NCBI GenBank assembly: GCA_016190145.1
Contig: JACPRD010000135.1
Coordinates: 1 to 64,000, forward strand
Reading direction: 5' to 3'
DNA length: 64,000 nucleotides
Source: Planctomycetota bacterium
GTDB lineage: Bacteria > Planctomycetota > MHYJ01 > WSZJ01
Shown here: positions 37,115 through 45,686 of the stretch, in pieces
Numbering within the stretch: position 1 is the first letter of the stretch
Layout of the letters: every line of letters begins with the position of its first letter
Notes under the pieces: generated by a model
What the model saw: the letters and a program-made list of their open reading frames with translations, nothing else
Told to the model about the DNA's origin: nothing
Databases searched by the model: none
Position numbers and translations under genes: made by a program

Positions 37115-37743
37115 GCACAGTCCACCTGACAATCGACGGAAAGGACGTCGAGGCGGAAGAAGGAACGAGCCTGCTGGCGGCGGCCCGGAGCGCGGGAATC
37201 CCGATTCCGACGCTCTGCCACCACGACAAGCTCGAGGCGCTGGGCGGCTGCCGCCTCTGCATGGTGGAAGTGGAATCCCGTGGAAAGACGCGGCTCGTCG
37301 TCTCCTGCGTCTACACGGTCGAGAAAGGACTGACGGTCCGGACGCGGTCCGCGAAGCTGGAGCGGATCCGCAAGGGCATCCTGGAGCTCCTGCTCGCCCA
37401 CGCGCCGGACTCCCCGCAACTCGCCGAGCTGGCGCGCGAGTACGGCGCAGACCGGAACCGCTACGAGCCGGAATCCTTGTTCTGCATCCTCTGCGGTCTC
37501 TGCGTCCGCTACTGCGCCGAAGTCGTCGGAAAGCACGCGGTAGGTTTCATCGACCGCGGCATCCGCAAGGAGATCAGCTTCATTCCGGAAATCGCCGCGA
37601 AGGAGTGCGACGCCTGCAAGGCCTGCTTCCCGCTCTGCCCGACGTCGTATCTGCAGGCGGCTTACGTGCTGACGGGATCGCTCGTGTTTCCCGACGGGTG
37701 CTCCACTGCATTTCAGTCGTCCAGAGGGCCATCCTCGCCATGA
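37111..37743 (+). CDS. bamI: NuoG/HoxU-like ferredoxin subunit BamI-like
   Basis: The 210-residue protein starts at ATG 37111 within the end of bamH. Residues 1-78 are a [2Fe-2S] ferredoxin (IPTLCHHDKLEALGGCRLCMVEV and a fourth Cys in VVSCVY). A 4Fe-4S unit follows with CILCGLCVRYC (about 128-138) and CDACKACFPLC (about 170-180). There is no Mo-type NuoG C-domain, as in HoxU. The last 20 residues after LTGSLVFPDG are unlike the family and may be frame-extended. It completes the B-I gene order. The operon appears to end here. Confidence 0.85.
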   Translation: MSTVHLTIDGKDVEAEEGTSLLAAARSAGIPIPTLCHHDKLEALGGCRLCMVEVESRGKTRLVVSCVYTVEKGLTVRTRSAKLERIRKGILELLLAHAPDSPQLAELAREYGADRNRYEPESLFCILCGLCVRYCAEVVGKHAVGFIDRGIRKEISFIPEIAAKECDACKACFPLCPTSYLQAAYVLTGSLVFPDGCSTAFQSSRGPSSP

Positions 37744-38098
37744 ATGCAGCGCAAGGAAAAGAGGCTCATTCGGAAAACGCGTACTTCTCGACGCAAGTCC
37801 TTGAGCACGCTCATCCTGCCCAACGCCCCCCCAACCTGGTGCAGGGCCGTTGGGGAGGGTGAGCGGGTTTCTCCCCATGCTCCTGTGAGCGGAGGTATCC
37901 CCCCCTCAAGCGAGCTTGCCGGCCAGGAGGCACTCGCGGATACCACACGGGCCCCCCGATGCCAGGTTCCCCCCCCTCGGGCAGTACGGGTTTCCCGGAT
38001 GATCCAGAATCATGCGAAGTCTGGCATCGGTCAACTTATTGCTCCCCAGCGCAATCTCCACGAGAAAGGCCTCTGCAGTCGTGCTAGAACAACGGTCC
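37744..38098. other. Intergenic region after the bam operon
   Basis: About 355 bp separate bamI from the next gene. A 7-bp stem (37829-37835 with 37849-37855, 13-nt loop) is the only terminator-like structure and has no T-tract. On the minus strand a 64-codon open frame (37906-38100) starts inside the next gene's start region; its segment TDARLRMILDHPGNPY vaguely recalls an enzyme tail, so it may be a fragment. I see no RNA gene. Confidence 0.4.
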
Positions 38099-39994
38099 AT
38101 GTCAAAGCCCCACTCGCACGATCAGCATGGGTCTCCGGAGGAAGATGCTGCACTGGCCCGCGAGCTTCTTGCCGAGGGGGATCTGCCGCACGCCATGTTC
38201 CACTTGGCCGGGGCGCTCGCCAGCGATCCGGCGAATGTTGAGTGGCTGAAGTTGTTCGATGAAATAGCAGGCGCCAGTCCGGATCCGCCGTCCCTCATTC
38301 CCGACAGTGGGGAGGGATTCTGGCACGGTCTTGCAGCATGCCGCTCACGCCTGCTCTACCGCTCAGGTCGACGGCACGATGCCATGAGCCTGATGTTTCA
38401 GGTGATTGCCGCATTCCCTGCGCAGGATTATCACGTCTGGGCAGAGGAATGGGCGAAGGCGCCGGGTCAACTCCTGGACGCACGACCGGTGTTCACGTTC
38501 TTCGGCGGCCTTTCCCAGCGATATTCGGGTGGCGTCGCAACGGCCGATGAACGAGCCGAACTGGAGCGGTTGCTTCCCCTTGTCGACTTGCTTTGCGAGA
38601 AACTCCCCAATGACGTTCTGCTGCAGGCTCACCGCGGCACGCTTCATAGAAAGGCGGGCCACCTTGGTGAGGGTGTTGAGATCACCGGTCGCGCCTACCG
38701 GCAGGGTCCTTCCTGGCAAACCGCGGTTCTCGCCGCCGGCTCTGCGAAGGCCAACGGAGACCGCGTCGCCGCACGCGCATACTTCGAAAAGGCGCTTGGT
38801 CACGATCCCATGAATCTGTCTGCCCACCTCGACCTCGGGGACATGGCCGCGGAAGAAGGCGATTTCGCTGAAGCGCAGAAGCGATACGGGAAAGTCCTGG
38901 CGAGGGAACCGCACCATCCGTGGGCGGAGCCTTCCGCGGCGTACATCCGTTGGGCGACGGACCGTGACGCGACGTCGCTTGGGAGGCTCCGCGAACTCGC
39001 GAGTCAGCCCGGACCTGCGATGGACCGTGCGGTCGCCCTGATGGCGAATGTGCGGAACAGGACGGTCTTCGAGCGTTTCTTCTTTCCGCAGGAAGCCACG
39101 TTCAACTCCCTCATGCAGCTTGTCGACAGCTACCAGAAACAGGAAAAACCAATTCCGCGCGGGATGGTCTTGAACATCGGAGTGACTGCCTGCGAGCCAC
39201 CCAGCGTCCGCCTCGCCGTCCGGCGGACGCTTCCCGATTGCAAGCTGAACATGTCCATCTCGAGCGTTCAGTCCCCGGATCCCCGCTTGCCTTCTGGCGA
39301 CGTCGACTTCCTGCTCTGGAAATTTGAGGGGACGGATCCCAGTCCCGCCGTGCCCGAGGTCGAAGGTCCGGCTCGGTCAGGTTTGGTTCGCATCGCCGCG
39401 TCCGAATTCGGGGTTGGCGATTGGAAGAGGTATTCCCGATCGCTGGTAGCGGAGATGCGTCCCAGCGATCCAGTTCCGGGAGTCCTCGGTTCCATGGTCC
39501 ATCCACCCGGAGTCCCCGAAGGCTGCACTCACCCCGAATGGATGTGGATCCTCCGTGTCCAGCTTGCGGGCGCCTTCGTGCTCGCAGCGCTCGATGACGG
39601 GTGGAAGGCTTCGCGCCGGCGCAGCGCCCTCCTCTCGTTAGCCCGAGGCCCCCTCGACTGGACCGTTACTGCCGCGGTTGTCGCGCTGACGGAAGTCGCG
39701 CTTGATTGCCCTGAATCAAGGGAAGAGATCCGGGCTGAATTCGTGCGCATGATCGAACGCCCTCCCGAGCCGGGCTGGACTTGCTGGATCCCTGCTCTCA
39801 TCGAAGGTGCTCTCGAGATTCCCGGCCTCTCACCAGAGGAGAGATCGCGGCACCTGGAGGTGCAGCGGCAGCTGGCAGCGGCAGATCTCGATCTGAATAA
39901 TCCGGAATACAGGCGCAAGCTGAAGGAGGCAGCGACTCAGCGCCCGGCAAAGCAGGGTTGCTTCGGCGTCCTACTCGCCCTTCTGGCTCCTTGA
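38099..39994 (+). CDS. Large TPR-containing protein, hypothetical
   Basis: ATG 38099 was chosen because the upstream 29 codons lack a ribosome binding site and are unlike coding sequence. The product is 631 residues. N-terminal and central parts carry TPR units (ALARELLAEGDLPHAMFHLAGALASDPAN; VAARAYFEKALGHDPMNLSAHLDLGDMAAEEGDFAEAQKRYGKVLAREPHH). The C-terminal 300 residues are not recognised and include a DVDFLLWKFEG segment and helical repeats. The gene is less GC-rich than average. No signal peptide. Function unknown; not an obvious part of the bam operon. Confidence 0.7.
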   Translation: MSKPHSHDQHGSPEEDAALARELLAEGDLPHAMFHLAGALASDPANVEWLKLFDEIAGASPDPPSLIPDSGEGFWHGLAACRSRLLYRSGRRHDAMSLMFQVIAAFPAQDYHVWAEEWAKAPGQLLDARPVFTFFGGLSQRYSGGVATADERAELERLLPLVDLLCEKLPNDVLLQAHRGTLHRKAGHLGEGVEITGRAYRQGPSWQTAVLAAGSAKANGDRVAARAYFEKALGHDPMNLSAHLDLGDMAAEEGDFAEAQKRYGKVLAREPHHPWAEPSAAYIRWATDRDATSLGRLRELASQPGPAMDRAVALMANVRNRTVFERFFFPQEATFNSLMQLVDSYQKQEKPIPRGMVLNIGVTACEPPSVRLAVRRTLPDCKLNMSISSVQSPDPRLPSGDVDFLLWKFEGTDPSPAVPEVEGPARSGLVRIAASEFGVGDWKRYSRSLVAEMRPSDPVPGVLGSMVHPPGVPEGCTHPEWMWILRVQLAGAFVLAALDDGWKASRRRSALLSLARGPLDWTVTAAVVALTEVALDCPESREEIRAEFVRMIERPPEPGWTCWIPALIEGALEIPGLSPEERSRHLEVQRQLAAADLDLNNPEYRRKLKEAATQRPAKQGCFGVLLALLAP

Positions 39995-40169
39995 GTATTC
40001 CGTGATGACCGAGAAGCCATGCCCGAATCAATGGAGAAATGCTCTGGCTGTTCGTGACGCTCACCCACGCCGCAGAGTTGGCGAGGAGGCTCCGAGGGCA
40101 ATCGATCGTGGCCGATGAACTCGGGCGATCACTTCTGTTAAGATGAAGCCGAACTTAGAGGAAATCGCC

Positions 40170-40430
40170 ATGAGTTCCTTCAACATCGATTGCCCGGACG
40201 ACCTGCTCATCGCGCTCGGCTCGACGCCGCAGCAGTTTGAGCACGAGGCGCGCATGGCCATGGCGGCCAAGCTTTTCGAGCTGGGGCGGCTTTCCAGCGG
40301 GCAGGCGGCGCGGCTGGCCGGGATGGATCGCGCGAATTTTCTCCTGACGCTCTCGCGATTTGGAGTCGCGGCCATCAATCTTGAGGGGCGCGACGTCGAC
40401 GACGAGCTGGCCTACGGCCGCGGTGAGTGA
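40170..40430 (+). CDS. UPF0175 antitoxin-like protein
   Basis: The product is 86 residues. ATG 40170 was chosen over 40143 because GAGG lies 8 bp upstream. The sequence has the UPF0175 pattern: FEHEARMAMAAKLFELGRLSSGQAARLAGMDRANFLLTLSRFGV with an N-terminal beta strand; it is a small helix-turn-helix DNA-binding antitoxin. It overlaps the following DUF3368 PIN gene by 8 bp (stop 40428-40430, GTG 40423), the typical arrangement of this toxin-antitoxin pair. The UPF0175 family likely represses its own promoter. Confidence 0.85.
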   Translation: MSSFNIDCPDDLLIALGSTPQQFEHEARMAMAAKLFELGRLSSGQAARLAGMDRANFLLTLSRFGVAAINLEGRDVDDELAYGRGE

Positions 40431-40923
40431 GCCCGTCGTCGTCAACACGGGGCCGATTGTCGCGCTGAGCTGTTGCGGGTGTCTTTCGCTGCTGGCATCG
40501 CTTCATGCGCCGGCGATCATCCCCGAGGAAGTCAGCCTGGAAATCCGGCGGCTGGCCGCGAAGCCGGGATTCGCGCACCTCGCTTCAGGAATTCCGGGGC
40601 TTGAACTCCGCTAAGGCACCAGGCCTCCGGGTCCGATTCTCTCCGCATGGTTGGATCCCGGTGAAGCATCGGTCATCGAACTCGCCACCGAGCTCGGCAT
40701 CGGCCTGGTCCTCATCGACGAACGCCGCGGGAGGCTGGCCGCCCGTCGCGCGGGGCTGCGAGTCGGCGGAAGCGTCGGTGTCCTGCTCCGGGCAAAGACG
40801 TTGGGGCTCTTGCCCCTGGTCGGACCCAGAATCGAGGAAATGCGCCGGGCCGGCGTCTGGATCTCGAAGGAGTTGCAGTCGCGAGTGCTGGCGCAGGCCG
40901 GAGAAGGGCCGCAAACGCCGTAG
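40423..40923 (+). pseudogene. DUF3368 (PIN-like) toxin gene with in-frame stop
   Basis: From GTG 40423 the frame encodes SEPVVVNTGPIVALSCCGCLSLL, the N-terminus of DUF3368 PIN-type proteins, then stops at TAA 40612-40614. The same frame continues downstream with DPGEASVIELATELGIGLVLIDERRGRLAARRAGL and VGVLLRAKTLGLLPLV, the normal second half, up to TAG 40921-40923. Total length of 167 codons fits the family. A single nonsense change, or a sequencing error, explains it. The toxin would be inactive while the UPF0175 antitoxin is intact. Confidence 0.75.
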
Positions 40924-41134
40924 CACAGCCTCGCCCCGCAAGAGACTGCAGCGCGCCGGCGCGGAGTTGCATGTCGACAACGCTCAACAGGGACCGGGGG
41001 ATAGGACGGGATACGGGGCGTCGACACAGGGGCGTCTCGGCGCTTGAATCACTGCCCACTCCGACAATAGAGTATGCGGCCAATCGGAGACACAGCCTCC
41101 GATTCCCGAGGTCCACTTCCCGAAGGAGCACACC

Positions 41135-41926
41135 ATGCCCGCAAAGACCAAATCCGCGCCGGCCGCGAAGTCGAAGAAAGCCCCCGCAACGCGCTTGTCG
41201 CTGGCCGAGGTAATGGCCACCCTCGAAAAGGCAGGTTCCGAGCAGACGCGGAAGACGTACGCTCGCCACGGCGCCCCGGAGCCGATGTTCGGCGTGAGCT
41301 TCGCGACGCTCAAGACGCTCTACAAGCGCATCGGCGTCGATCACGAGCTGGCGCTGGCCCTCTGGGAAACGGGCAACTTCGACGCGCGCAACCTGGCGGT
41401 GAAGGTCGTCGACCCGGCGCGGATGTCCCCCGCCGACCTCGACCGGTGGGCGAAGGCCCCGACGGCGCGCATGTGCCACGGCTACGTCGCCGCCATCGCG
41501 TCGGAAGGCCCTCACGCGCGCGCGAAAGCCGACGCGTGGCTCGCCTCGCCGGACGAAGGCCTCCGGAGCGCAGGCTGGCTCCTGGTCGCCGCGATGGCCA
41601 ACCGCGACGAATCCACGCCGGATTCCTGGTTCACCGGCCGGCTCGCCGAGATCGAGAAGTCGATCCGCACCGCCCCGAACGAGCCGAAGGCGGCGATGAA
41701 CCAGGCCGTCATCGGCATCGGCTTCCGGAATGCTTCCCTGCGGAAGGCCGCGACCGCTGCCGCGAAACGGATCGGTCCCGTGGAAGTCGACCACGGCGAC
41801 ACCGCCTGCAAGACCCCGGACGCCGCGGCGTACATCGACAAGGCCTGGGTCCATTCCCTGTCGAAGAAGTTCGAGAGCCCCGCGGCGCACGAGCGGACGC
41901 GCGAGTCCATGCGGACCCGCTGTTGA
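41135..41926 (+). CDS. DNA alkylation repair-like protein (AlkD family)
   Basis: The 263-residue product starts at ATG 41135 behind GAAGGAG. A basic Ala/Lys-rich N-tail (MPAKTKSAPAAKSKKA) is followed by ARM/HEAT-like helical repeats of the AlkD superfamily: MFGVSFATLKTLYKRIGVDHELALALWETGNFDARNLAVKVVDP and a C-terminal KAMNQAVIGIG-type segment. AlkD glycosylases remove cationic N3/N7-alkyl purines without base flipping. Many relatives of this subtype are uncharacterised, so enzymatic activity is only likely. It is convergent with the HEAT/vWA gene. Confidence 0.75.
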   Translation: MPAKTKSAPAAKSKKAPATRLSLAEVMATLEKAGSEQTRKTYARHGAPEPMFGVSFATLKTLYKRIGVDHELALALWETGNFDARNLAVKVVDPARMSPADLDRWAKAPTARMCHGYVAAIASEGPHARAKADAWLASPDEGLRSAGWLLVAAMANRDESTPDSWFTGRLAEIEKSIRTAPNEPKAAMNQAVIGIGFRNASLRKAATAAAKRIGPVEVDHGDTACKTPDAAAYIDKAWVHSLSKKFESPAAHERTRESMRTRC

Positions 41927-41941
41927 GAGAGGCTGTCCGCG

Positions 41942-43411
41942 TCACCTCGGTCCGGGCGTGCTCCCGCCGCCCGCCGGACTGGGTCCGCCCCGCCTGGTGT
42001 CCGCCGGCGCCCTCGCCGTCCAGATCGTCGCCGTGCCACCCCCCGCTTCGGCGAGAGCCTCGTGCAGCTTGCGGCTGTTGAAGATCCGGAACCAGGAATT
42101 GACGGTGACGCCTTCGCCCTGGTGCAGGAGCTTTCCGTAGAACACGAGGGCCTCGTCGTCGTTGGAGTTGCCGTTCGCGTAAAGATTGATCGTCTTCTTC
42201 GGAATGCGGCTCCAGTTGAAGTACATCGCGACGAGGAACGCGCGGTCGATCGCGGCGCCGCTCGACTCCGCGCCGGTGTGGTCGCTGGCCTTGTTGAACC
42301 AGCGGCGCGCCTTCTTCATGTCGTAAGAAAGCAGCATCTGGCGCGTCGTGAAGGCATTGCCGAAGTCGCGGTAGAGCACGAATCCCACGCGCTTGTCCGT
42401 GGTCTCGTCCTCCTTCGTCCAGACGTTCTCCATGTCGCCGCGCACGGCGCGCTCCGCGTCCGTCATCGAAAACGTGTCGTCCACGATGTAGACAGTCTCG
42501 CTCCCGCTCTCGTCGCTCTCGAACGCCGGAGGGGAAGGGGTTTCGGCGGAAGTGCCCGCGGCCGGCGCCGCGGGGCGCGGCGCCTGCGCGAGCTTGAGCG
42601 CGCGCGCCGCGAACCGCGCGACGATCGGCTCCTTGTCGCCCGCCGCTCTCCGGAGCGCCGCGATCGCCGGCGCCCCCCCGAATCGGCCGAGCGAGATGAT
42701 CGATTCGATCCGCACGTCGAGATCCTCGTCCTTCGCGGTCCTGAGAAGCGCGTCTACCGCCCGCACATCCCCCGCTTCCCCGAGCGCGCGCGCCGCCGTG
42801 CTGCGAACCTGCCAGTCGCCGTCGCCGAGCGCCGCGAGAAGCGCGTCGACGGCTTTCGGGGTCCGCAGCTCCCCTAGCGCGATCGCCGCGGCCACCTGCG
42901 CCATCGCGTCGTCGATCCGGTTGTTGTCGGGATTCAGGATCGGCGAATTCGCGGGATGCGCGCGGTCGAATCCCTTCTTCAGCGCGTGCGCCAGCGCCTC
43001 CTCCGCCGCCGCATTCCCCAGCTTCCGCACGATCGCCACCGCCCGCTTCCGGTACGCCGGCGGCAGGGCCGAGAGCGCGAGGCGCGCCGCGCAGAGGCCG
43101 GCGCTCGAGTTTTCGTGCGCAATGAGGATCTCGATCGCGCGCAGGCGGACCTCCGGATGGCCGTCGGCGCAGGCGATCACGACGAGGTCGTTGTCGGCGT
43201 CGGGGTCCTGGAGCTTGTCGTAGGCGTCAAGCGCGCGGATGCGCGCCTCTTCATCGGCGACCTGGTAGGGCCGGCGGACTTCGAGGATCCGTTTTTCCTG
43301 CGCGGGGGGCATCTTCGCAGGGAATTCCGGGAAGCGCGCCGGGAGATTGCGGCCGGCCAAGGCGGGAAGTGCCAGAACGAGGAAGAGGAGGAGGGGCCGC
43401 AGGCTTGTCAT
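41942..43411 (-). CDS. Secreted HEAT-repeat protein with vWA-like domain
   Basis: ATG 43411 starts a signal peptide (MTSLRPLLLFLVLALPALA). Residues 45-290 contain about six HEAT units (AAAIALGELRTPKAVDALLAALGDGDWQVRSTAARALGEAGDVRAVDALL). After a Pro/Ala linker a von Willebrand A-like domain follows: YIVDDTFSMTDAER resembles a MIDAS start (DxTxS), then DKRVGFVLYRDFG and a NLYANGNSNDDE strand. The C-terminal tail is Gly/Pro-rich. The HEAT-vWA combination occurs in planctomycetes. Probably a periplasmic or surface scaffold. Confidence 0.7.
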   Translation of the reverse strand: MTSLRPLLLFLVLALPALAGRNLPARFPEFPAKMPPAQEKRILEVRRPYQVADEEARIRALDAYDKLQDPDADNDLVVIACADGHPEVRLRAIEILIAHENSSAGLCAARLALSALPPAYRKRAVAIVRKLGNAAAEEALAHALKKGFDRAHPANSPILNPDNNRIDDAMAQVAAAIALGELRTPKAVDALLAALGDGDWQVRSTAARALGEAGDVRAVDALLRTAKDEDLDVRIESIISLGRFGGAPAIAALRRAAGDKEPIVARFAARALKLAQAPRPAAPAAGTSAETPSPPAFESDESGSETVYIVDDTFSMTDAERAVRGDMENVWTKEDETTDKRVGFVLYRDFGNAFTTRQMLLSYDMKKARRWFNKASDHTGAESSGAAIDRAFLVAMYFNWSRIPKKTINLYANGNSNDDEALVFYGKLLHQGEGVTVNSWFRIFNSRKLHEALAEAGGGTATIWTARAPADTRRGGPSPAGGGSTPGPR

Positions 43412-43610
43412 GATTCTTGACACTCCCGGTAAACATTCGATTCAGCGAACGCTCAGGACCGCCTTTCAGGCCGGTACGCGGAGCTGAATTGCAATCGACG
43501 TGCCGAGCGCCACGGGAATCCGGCGAAGTAAGACCGCCCATGATGCCGCGAAAGAACGATCCGAAAACTCGCGCTTGATCCATCATCGAGGATGCCTTAG
43601 CCTGATACAC

Positions 43611-43838
43611 ATGAAACGCACAAATCTTGTGCTTAGCGAGGATCTGCTGGAAGAAGCAACCCGCCTTTCCGGAGAGAAGACCTATTCGGGCGCGGTCAAT
43701 ATGGCGCTTCGGGAGTTCATCCGGCGCATTCGGGCGCGGCGCATCCTGTCGCTTCAGGGATCCGGGCTCTGGCAAGGCGATCTTCCGGCCATGCGATCGG
43801 ACCGTCCGCGCCGGCGTTCGACGCAGGCGGGCCGGTGA
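43611..43838 (+). CDS. vapB: VapB-type antitoxin
   Basis: The 75-residue product begins at ATG 43611 with the ribbon-helix-helix motif MKRTNLVLSEDLLEEATRLSG and KTYSGAVNMALREFIRRIRARRI, typical of VapB antitoxins. The tail after residue 50 binds the toxin. It overlaps the following PIN toxin gene by GTGA (43835-43838). It likely represses the operon with VapC. Confidence 0.85.
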   Translation: MKRTNLVLSEDLLEEATRLSGEKTYSGAVNMALREFIRRIRARRILSLQGSGLWQGDLPAMRSDRPRRRSTQAGR

Positions 43839-44224
43839 TCCTCGTCGACACTTCCGTCTGGATCGAGACTCTGCGGGCGCGCAATCCGCTCTCGATCGAG
43901 TCGGTCCTGGATTTCGATGAAATTGTCACCTGCCTTCCCGTCGTTCAGGAGGTCCTGCAGGGCTTTCGGGACGAAAGTGCCTTCCGGGTGGCCCGGGATT
44001 CTTTCCTGGCTCTGCCCATCGTCGAGTCGCCCATTACGGTCGGGTTGGTCGAGGAGGCCGTGGGCCTCTTTCGGGCCGCCCGCCGGCAGGGGCTGACCGT
44101 CCGATCCTCCGTGGACTGCCTCATCGCCGCATGCGCGCTGCGCCATCAGCTGACCGTGTTCCATCGCGACCGGGATTTCCCGCTCCTGGCGCGAGTGTCC
44201 CCCTTGCAGCAGCGGAGCCTCTGA
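43835..44224 (+). CDS. vapC: VapC-type PIN-domain toxin
   Basis: The 129-residue product begins with GTG 43835 and MILVDTSVWIETLR, with Asp5, the first catalytic acid of PIN ribonucleases. Glu in LPVVQEVLQG, Asp in SVDCLIAACAL and a late Asp in FHRDRDF complete the acidic site. VapC cleaves tRNA or rRNA; the target here is unknown. Overlap with vapB supports a classical toxin-antitoxin operon. Confidence 0.87.
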   Translation: MILVDTSVWIETLRARNPLSIESVLDFDEIVTCLPVVQEVLQGFRDESAFRVARDSFLALPIVESPITVGLVEEAVGLFRAARRQGLTVRSSVDCLIAACALRHQLTVFHRDRDFPLLARVSPLQQRSL

Positions 44225-44293
44225 AACCAAAGTGGCAGCCGGAGACATGCGCGGCGGGGCAACGGGCCGCAATATCCTTAGAATGTCTCCCGT

Positions 44294-45667
44294 ATGCCTT
44301 CCACCGACCGGTCTGCCGCGGCTGCCGAACTCCGAAACCTGCTGGTCGTGCAGGACGACCCGGACGTCCGCGCGGCGTGGGCTTCCGCGCTGAAGTCTGC
44401 GGGCTTCGCGCCACGCATGATGGATTCCGTCGAAGGACTGTGGAAGGCGCTCGCCGAAGGTCGCGACTGGTGCGGGCTCGTGGTGGACCTCGGTTTCCTT
44501 GACTGGAAGGACACGGAGTTCCTCGACCGGCTGCGCGCGGCGGGGCACGTTCTCCCCACGCTCCTGACCGCCTGGGACCCGGAACTCACGAAATCCAAGT
44601 CCGTGATCGCCTACCCGCAGCTCACATTCCGGCAGGCGCCTCTTCATCCGCGCGATCTCATCGCGGCGGTCCGCGCGCTCCCGGCCCCGAACGGCGCTCC
44701 CGCGAAATCGGGGACGCGGAAGACCTCGCGCCGGGCGGAGGGGCCCGCGGCGAGGGCGCCGGGGCGCGCGGCGGCGAAGGCCCCCGACCCGCTGGTGGCG
44801 CAGGTGGTGGCGCTCGAGGCCCGGGCGGCCGCTGCCGAGGCGCGCGCGAGGGAGGCGGAGGCGCGGGCGGAAGCGGCTGAGGCGCGGGCGGAGGCGGCGG
44901 AGGCGATGCGGGACGAGAGCCGGGGGCTTGAGATGGAGCGGGCGCGCGAGATCCAGGCGCGGCTCCTGCCGGAGAAGATGCCGAGCCCGGTCGGCTTCGA
45001 GATTGCGGCGCAGTATCTGCCCGCGGCGCTGGTGGGCGGCGACTACTACGACGTCCTCGAGCTGCCGGACCGGCGCGTGGCGATGCTCGTGGCCGACGTT
45101 TCGGGCAAAGGGATCAGCTCGGCGATGGTCATGGTGATGGTGCGCACGGTGTTCCACGCGGTGGCGCCATCCGCGCGCAACGCGAAGGCGCTGGTCGTGG
45201 AGGCCGCCCGGCGGATCTCGCGCGTGCTTCCCGGCGGCGTCTTCGTGTCGCTCGCCGTGGCGATCCTCGACCCGAACACCGGCGAGATCTCCGTCGTGAA
45301 CGCGGGGCACCTCCCGCCCAAGCACTGGTCCGTCCTGGACGGCCTGCCGATCGTGTCGGACCTCGCCGTCTCCGGGGGCGCGATCGGGCTCGTCAAGGGT
45401 CCGAATTTCGAGCGGGCGCTGCACGACTTCACCATCATGCTTCAGCAGGACGAGCAGCTCGTCCTCTACACGGACGGCGTGAACGAGGCGATGGACGAAA
45501 AAAACGACGAGTTCGGAGATCGGAACCTGCGCGTGGCGATCCGGAAGAACGGCGGGTCGAGCGCGGAGGAAATGGCGCTGGGAATCCTGGACAGCGTGCT
45601 GTACCACCGTGGCGACGCGCCGGCGAGCGACGACCTCACGATCCTCGTGGTGCGGCGGATCTGGTGA
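44294..45667 (+). CDS. Receiver-like PP2C (RsbU/SpoIIE) phosphatase
   Basis: The product is 457 residues. Residues 15-140 look like a response-regulator receiver (LLVVQDDPDVRAAWASALKSAGF; GLVVDLGFLDWKDTEFLDRLRA with a candidate phospho-Asp). An Ala/Glu-rich coiled coil (about 175-215) leads to the SpoIIE phosphatase domain (about 220-457): AREIQARLLPEKMPS, VGGDYYDVLEL, VADVSGKGISSAMVMVM, YTDGVNEAMDE and DDLTILVVRR are all canonical. It likely dephosphorylates an anti-sigma-factor antagonist. It is followed after 19 bp by a kinase-FGE gene, so the two may form one signalling unit. Confidence 0.87.
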   Translation: MPSTDRSAAAAELRNLLVVQDDPDVRAAWASALKSAGFAPRMMDSVEGLWKALAEGRDWCGLVVDLGFLDWKDTEFLDRLRAAGHVLPTLLTAWDPELTKSKSVIAYPQLTFRQAPLHPRDLIAAVRALPAPNGAPAKSGTRKTSRRAEGPAARAPGRAAAKAPDPLVAQVVALEARAAAAEARAREAEARAEAAEARAEAAEAMRDESRGLEMERAREIQARLLPEKMPSPVGFEIAAQYLPAALVGGDYYDVLELPDRRVAMLVADVSGKGISSAMVMVMVRTVFHAVAPSARNAKALVVEAARRISRVLPGGVFVSLAVAILDPNTGEISVVNAGHLPPKHWSVLDGLPIVSDLAVSGGAIGLVKGPNFERALHDFTIMLQQDEQLVLYTDGVNEAMDEKNDEFGDRNLRVAIRKNGGSSAEEMALGILDSVLYHRGDAPASDDLTILVVRRIW

Positions 45668-45686
45668 CCCTGCGGGAGGCCCGTGA

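Noticed and set aside
37741-37743. TGA at the end of bamI as a further selenocysteine
   Set aside because: The downstream frame (QRKEKRLIRKTRTSRRK) shows no family features and the ferredoxin domain is already complete.
40612-40614. In-frame stop in the DUF3368 gene as another recoding site
   Set aside because: The codon is TAA, not TGA, and does not lie at a Cys position; it is a nonsense mutation or error.
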